NCBI RefSeq assembly: GCF_033170155.1
Contig: NZ_CP137079.1
Coordinates: 3,224,001-3,288,000 of the forward strand
Length of the DNA: 64,000 bases
From: Raineyella sp. W15-4
Lineage (GTDB): Bacteria; Actinomycetota; Actinomycetes; Propionibacteriales; Propionibacteriaceae
Direction: 5' to 3'
The notes below the pieces were generated by a model. It was not told the DNA's origin and did no database searches. It worked only from the letters and a program-made list of their open reading frames with translations. The translations under genes and the position numbers were made by a program. Below are positions 60,847 to 64,000 of the stretch, piece by piece. Every line of letters starts with the position of its first letter. The first letter of the stretch is position 1.

Positions 60847-62106
60847 TCAGGCCCCAGGCACACTGCGGTCCCTGGCCGCGGCGACGACGGTGACGATCAT
60901 CACGACGACCGCCGCGAACACGACCAGGAACGAGGGGCCCCAGGCATGGAGGTGATCGTGCACCCAGCCCATCGCCACCGGCCCGGTGGCGGCGACCGAG
61001 TAGCCGATCGTCTGCACCATCGCGGTGAGGCGGCGGTTCTCGTCGACGTCGCGGGTGCGGCGTACGACGATGACAAAGAGCAGGGTGAAGAAAGCGCCCT
61101 GGGCCAGGCCGCCGAGCAGGCTCCAGATCACCCAGCCCGCGGGAACAAGCACGATGCCCAACGGCAGCGCGGCCCAGCAGACCCCGACCAGCAGCGCACT
61201 GCGGGTGAGTGACCAGCCCCGGCCGTCGATCAGCCAGGACGTCATGAACGGGCCGACGATGCCTGCTGCCTGGAAGATCGATGCCCCCGCTCCGGCCTGC
61301 CCGGCGGTCATGCCGCGCAGGTCGACCAGTGCCAACGGCAGCCAGGAGGTCACCGCGTAGTAGGCCAGGGTGTGACCGGAGAATGCTGCGGCCAGCAGCC
61401 AGGCCACCGGCCAGCGCAGCAGGGAGGACCGCGGGCCCGCCGTGCGCAGCTGCGCACGCCCCTCGCGGACAGACTGCACCGAGGTCTCCAGACCGGCGCG
61501 CCGGCGCAGTGCTCCTCGTACGCCGCGGACACCAGGGGGATAGACGATCAGCCAGACGACCAGCGCCACACCGCCGATGATGGTCCCCCACAGGGCGGAC
61601 GAGCGCTGCCAGCCGACCACCATCGCCACCGGGACCGCGGTCGCCGTGGCCAGGGTCACCGCAATGTTGATGGTCGCAGAGGAGGCGCCGGTGAGCAGCG
61701 CCGCGCGGTGCCGGTACTGGCGGCTGATCAGCATCGGCATCCCGAGGTTGCCGACGGTCAGTCCGAGCCCGATCAGCACCGTCCCGGTGTAGGCGCCGGG
61801 GATCGTGCCGTCGACCCGCAGCAGCGAGCCGACGATGACGGCGGCCAGCCCCCAGGAGACGGCGTGGTTGATCCCCAGCCAGTGCACCAGCTGGGAGACG
61901 AGTGGGGTGAGCAGGCCGAAGCACAGCACGGGGATGCTGGTCAGCAGCGCCGCCTGGATCGTGTCCAGGTGCAGCGCGGCCTGGAACTCCGGCAGCAGCG
62001 GCGGCACCACTGCCACCGGCGCGCGCAGCACCAGGGCCATCAGCAGAAAGGCGGCGATCGGGACCAGGCCCCAGATCCGCGCCCGGCACGACGGTTTGTC
62101 GACCAC
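60847..62106 (-). CDS. MFS transporter, CynX/NimT type
   Basis: A 419-residue, 12-helix MFS protein. The first helix and loop, LVLRAPVAVVPPLLPEFQAA, with LLTSIPVLCFGLLTPLVSQL, are typical of the cyanate/nitroimidazole transporter group (NRAPVTAV-type motif). The NLGMPMLISRQY loop follows TM4. GTG 62106 is set by AAAGGAGGGGCT. The perfect palindrome CTTTGTCCGGACAAAG overlaps this ribosome-binding site, so a repressor could block translation start and transcription. Substrate unknown. Confidence 0.85.
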   Translation of the reverse strand: MVDKPSCRARIWGLVPIAAFLLMALVLRAPVAVVPPLLPEFQAALHLDTIQAALLTSIPVLCFGLLTPLVSQLVHWLGINHAVSWGLAAVIVGSLLRVDGTIPGAYTGTVLIGLGLTVGNLGMPMLISRQYRHRAALLTGASSATINIAVTLATATAVPVAMVVGWQRSSALWGTIIGGVALVVWLIVYPPGVRGVRGALRRRAGLETSVQSVREGRAQLRTAGPRSSLLRWPVAWLLAAAFSGHTLAYYAVTSWLPLALVDLRGMTAGQAGAGASIFQAAGIVGPFMTSWLIDGRGWSLTRSALLVGVCWAALPLGIVLVPAGWVIWSLLGGLAQGAFFTLLFVIVVRRTRDVDENRRLTAMVQTIGYSVAATGPVAMGWVHDHLHAWGPSFLVVFAAVVVMIVTVVAAARDRSVPGA

Positions 62107-62114
62107 AGCCCCTC

Positions 62115-62130
62115 CTTTGTCCGGACAAAG
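62115..62130. promoter_or_regulatory. Operator palindrome CTTTGTCCGGACAAAG
   Basis: A perfect 16-bp palindrome 9 bp before the MFS start codon. The TTGTCCGGACAA core is like FadR-subfamily GntR sites. No GntR gene of that type is adjacent. Confidence 0.6.
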
Positions 62131-62146
62131 CCAGTCTAGGGGGTCA

Positions 62147-62236
62147 GGATCATCCACGAGCGCCGGGGCCGACCGGTCCCTCGCTGACGCACCGATCGAT
62201 CCCGAGCGGATCATCCACGAGCGCCGGGGCCGACCG
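62147..62236. repeat. 29-bp direct repeat (two copies, 61 bp apart)
   Basis: The unit GGATCATCCACGAGCGCCGG plus GGCCGACCG occurs at 62147-62175 and 62208-62236 without a mismatch, between the MFS and DUF853 genes. Function unknown. Confidence 0.75.
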
Positions 62237-62269
62237 CTCCATGCCGCCGGTCCGTGCCGAACAGTCCGC

Positions 62270-63928
62270 TCAGCGCCGCCGGCCGGTGCCGAACAGTGAC
62301 CGGGTGATCTCCCGGGCCGCCGATCGGGCCATCTGGCGCACCATGGTATTCTCACTGATCTCCTCGATCAGCGACTTCTCCCGGCGGGCCGGGCGTGAGG
62401 GTGTCGTCCGCCCCGCCGTGCGGTCGGCCTGGCGCTGGGCACGCTCGGCCTCCGCGGCGGCCCGGTCGGCCTCGCGGGTCGCGGCGGCTTCGGCCTTCGC
62501 CCGTTCGGCCTCCTCCTTCGCCCGCTGCGCCTCGGCCTTGGCCTGCTCGGCGGCCGCCTGTTCTGCCGCAGCCGCGGCCGCTCCGGCCTGCAGCTTGGCG
62601 TTCAGCACCTCGTACGCCGACTCCCGGTCGATCGCGGTGCCGTAGCGGGCCTGCAGCGGCGAGCCCTCCACGGCCGCCGTCATCGCCGGCGCCTCGAGCG
62701 GCTGCATGCTGGCCTGCGGGGCGCGCATCCGGGTCCAGGCCACCGGGGTCGGGGCACCGTCGGGGTTGAGGACGGTGACGATCGCCTCACCGATGCCGAG
62801 CTGCTGGAGGCGTTCGGCGAGGTCGTAGTCGGTCTTCGGGTAGGTCGCCACCGCGGCCTTCAGCGCCTTGGCGTCGTTCGGGGTGTGGGCGCGGAGCTGG
62901 TGCTGCACCCGCGACCCGAGCTGGGCGAGGACGTCCTCCGGGACGTCCTTCGGCGACTGGGTGACGAAGACGACGCCGACGCCCTTGGACCGGATCAGCC
63001 GTACGGTCTGTTCGATCGCGTCCAGGAACGCCTTGGAGGCGTCGTCGAACAGCAGGTGCGCCTCGTCGAAGAAGAAGACCAGCTTGGGCCGGTCGAGGTC
63101 TCCCGCCTCGGGCAGGTGCTGGTAGAGGTCGGCGAGCAGCCACATCAGGAAGGTGGAGAACAGCGCCGGCCGTTGGGCCAGATCGGGCAGCTCGAGCAGC
63201 GAGATCAGCCCGCGCCCGTCGGGCGTGGTGCGCAACAGGTCCTCGGTCTCGAACTCGGGCTCCCCGAAGAACAGATCCCCGCCCTGGGCCGACAGCGCGG
63301 CGAGCTGACGCTGGATGACCCCGACGGTGGCCTTCGCCAGCCCGCCGAGGTCGGCCAGCTCGGCCTTGCCGTCGTCGGAGACGAGGAACTTCAGCAGTTC
63401 GTTGAGGTCCTTCAGGTCGAGCAGCAGCAGCCCGTTGGTGTCGGCGTAGTGGAAGACCAGCGACAGCGACGACTCCTGGGTGGCGTTGAGCCCCAGCACC
63501 TTCGACAGCAGCAGCGGCCCGAAGGAGCTCACCGTGGCCCGCAGCGGCACCCCCGACCCCTGGCCGCCGAGCGCATAGAACTCCACCGGGCAGGCCGCCG
63601 GGGTGAAGTCCTGGCCGATCGCGGCGGTCCGGGTCAGCAGCTTCTCGTTGGCCGTGCCGGGCGCCGCGAGGCCGGACAGGTCGCCCTTGATGTCGGCGGC
63701 GAAGACAGGCACCCCCGCCGCGGAGATCTGCTCGGCGATGAGTTGCAGGGTCTTCGTCTTGCCGGTGCCGGTGGCGCCGGCGACCAGCCCGTGCCGGTTC
63801 AGCATGCTGAGGGCGAGCCGGATCTTCACGTCGGGGACGGGCTGGCCGTCGGCCACCAGCACGCCCAGCTCGATGGCATCGCTGTCGAAGGTGTAGCCCT
63901 TGCGGACCGCCTCGGTGGCATCGCTCAT
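62270..63928 (-). CDS. DUF853 HerA-like ATPase
   Basis: A 552-residue P-loop ATPase of the HerA/FtsK-related DUF853 family. Seen: HGLVAGATGTGKTKTLQLIA (Walker A, near residue 55), VFAADIKGDLSGLA, LVFFFDEAHLLFDDASKAF (Walker B) and VFVTQSPKDVPEDVLAQLGS. Residues about 420-520 are a long Ala/Glu/Arg/Lys-rich region, likely a coiled coil, then a basic tail with REITRSLFGTGRRR. The cellular role of the family is unclear; DNA handling is suspected. No NurA gene is adjacent. Confidence 0.9.
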   Translation of the reverse strand: MSDATEAVRKGYTFDSDAIELGVLVADGQPVPDVKIRLALSMLNRHGLVAGATGTGKTKTLQLIAEQISAAGVPVFAADIKGDLSGLAAPGTANEKLLTRTAAIGQDFTPAACPVEFYALGGQGSGVPLRATVSSFGPLLLSKVLGLNATQESSLSLVFHYADTNGLLLLDLKDLNELLKFLVSDDGKAELADLGGLAKATVGVIQRQLAALSAQGGDLFFGEPEFETEDLLRTTPDGRGLISLLELPDLAQRPALFSTFLMWLLADLYQHLPEAGDLDRPKLVFFFDEAHLLFDDASKAFLDAIEQTVRLIRSKGVGVVFVTQSPKDVPEDVLAQLGSRVQHQLRAHTPNDAKALKAAVATYPKTDYDLAERLQQLGIGEAIVTVLNPDGAPTPVAWTRMRAPQASMQPLEAPAMTAAVEGSPLQARYGTAIDRESAYEVLNAKLQAGAAAAAAEQAAAEQAKAEAQRAKEEAERAKAEAAATREADRAAAEAERAQRQADRTAGRTTPSRPARREKSLIEEISENTMVRQMARSAAREITRSLFGTGRRR

Positions 63929-64000
63929 GGGGTCAGGCTAGCGAACGGCCGGGCCCGGCGTGACCCCCTGTCGGGTGCGGCCTGTCGGGTGCGGCCTGTC
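63929..64000. other. Window end, upstream of DUF853 gene
   Basis: Seventy-two bases of GC-rich sequence with TGTCGGGTGCGGCC repeated in tandem at the end. No gene is seen. Confidence 0.4.

Noticed and set aside
59654-62128. 824-codon minus-strand ORF antisense to PFK
   Set aside because: High-GC shadow; PFK and the MFS transporter explain both parts.

Overview
The window is high-GC DNA with short or overlapping gene junctions, GTG starts and apparent leaderless promoters. This points to an actinobacterium. The gene mix (type I-G CRISPR-Cas of the csb3 variety, split transketolase beside iol genes, DUF2252, DUF1540, YrdB) would suit a Propionibacteriaceae-like organism, but that placement is inference. 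No rRNA or tRNA gene was seen.

Layout. 1-5.0 kb: end of a peptide/nickel-type ABC importer (permease end, double ATPase, lipoprotein) with a coupled glutathionyl-hydroquinone-reductase-like gene. 5.2-14 kb: single genes (alpha/beta hydrolase, condensation-type acyltransferase, AbiEi-like protein, an AlkB homologue without its iron ligands, YrdB, DUF2252, a 52-codon ORF coupled to an AAA_28 ATPase, an iron-box-controlled DUF2470-like gene, DUF1540). Three 64-bp palindromic elements lie between genes here. 14-23.5 kb: an amine/phosphonate block with APC permease, SDR, a kinase / class-III aminotransferase-fold enzyme / GntR-UTRA operon, a second GntR-UTRA regulator and a PhnX-PhnW fusion. 23.7-26.4 kb: second GHR-like gene and two membrane proteins.

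26.7-42.6 kb: a complete type I-G (old I-U) CRISPR-Cas locus, csb1-csb2-cas3-csb3-cas4/cas1-cas2, then a leader and a very long array. I count 81 repeats: 45, then an IS3-family insertion inside a spacer, then 36 more, the last one degenerate. The 36-nt repeat holds a perfect 8-bp stem closed by a TTCG loop. Several repeat-spacer units are tandemly duplicated. Just past the array, on the opposite strand, lies a fragment of a second csb2 gene.

42.6-64 kb: a decayed stretch; a DUF4143 ATPase behind three copies of a 23-bp-period motif; an aromatic block (LysR, broken MFS transporter, pobA, ligA/ligB-type extradiol dioxygenase, ACMSD-like amidohydrolase); a YdcF protein; a TetR/metallo-hydrolase pair with a shared palindrome; an inositol block (iolD, split transketolase, iolB) beside two overlapping IclR regulators; a phosphofructokinase; a CynX-type MFS transporter; and a HerA-like DUF853 ATPase.

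How the genes may work together: 4-hydroxybenzoate would go to protocatechuate (PobA) and then to meta-cleavage (LigAB). The inositol block would feed 5-deoxyglucuronate. The phosphonate block would take 2-aminoethylphosphonate to acetaldehyde. The CRISPR locus is complete for adaptation and interference, but its older half is cut off from the leader by the IS.
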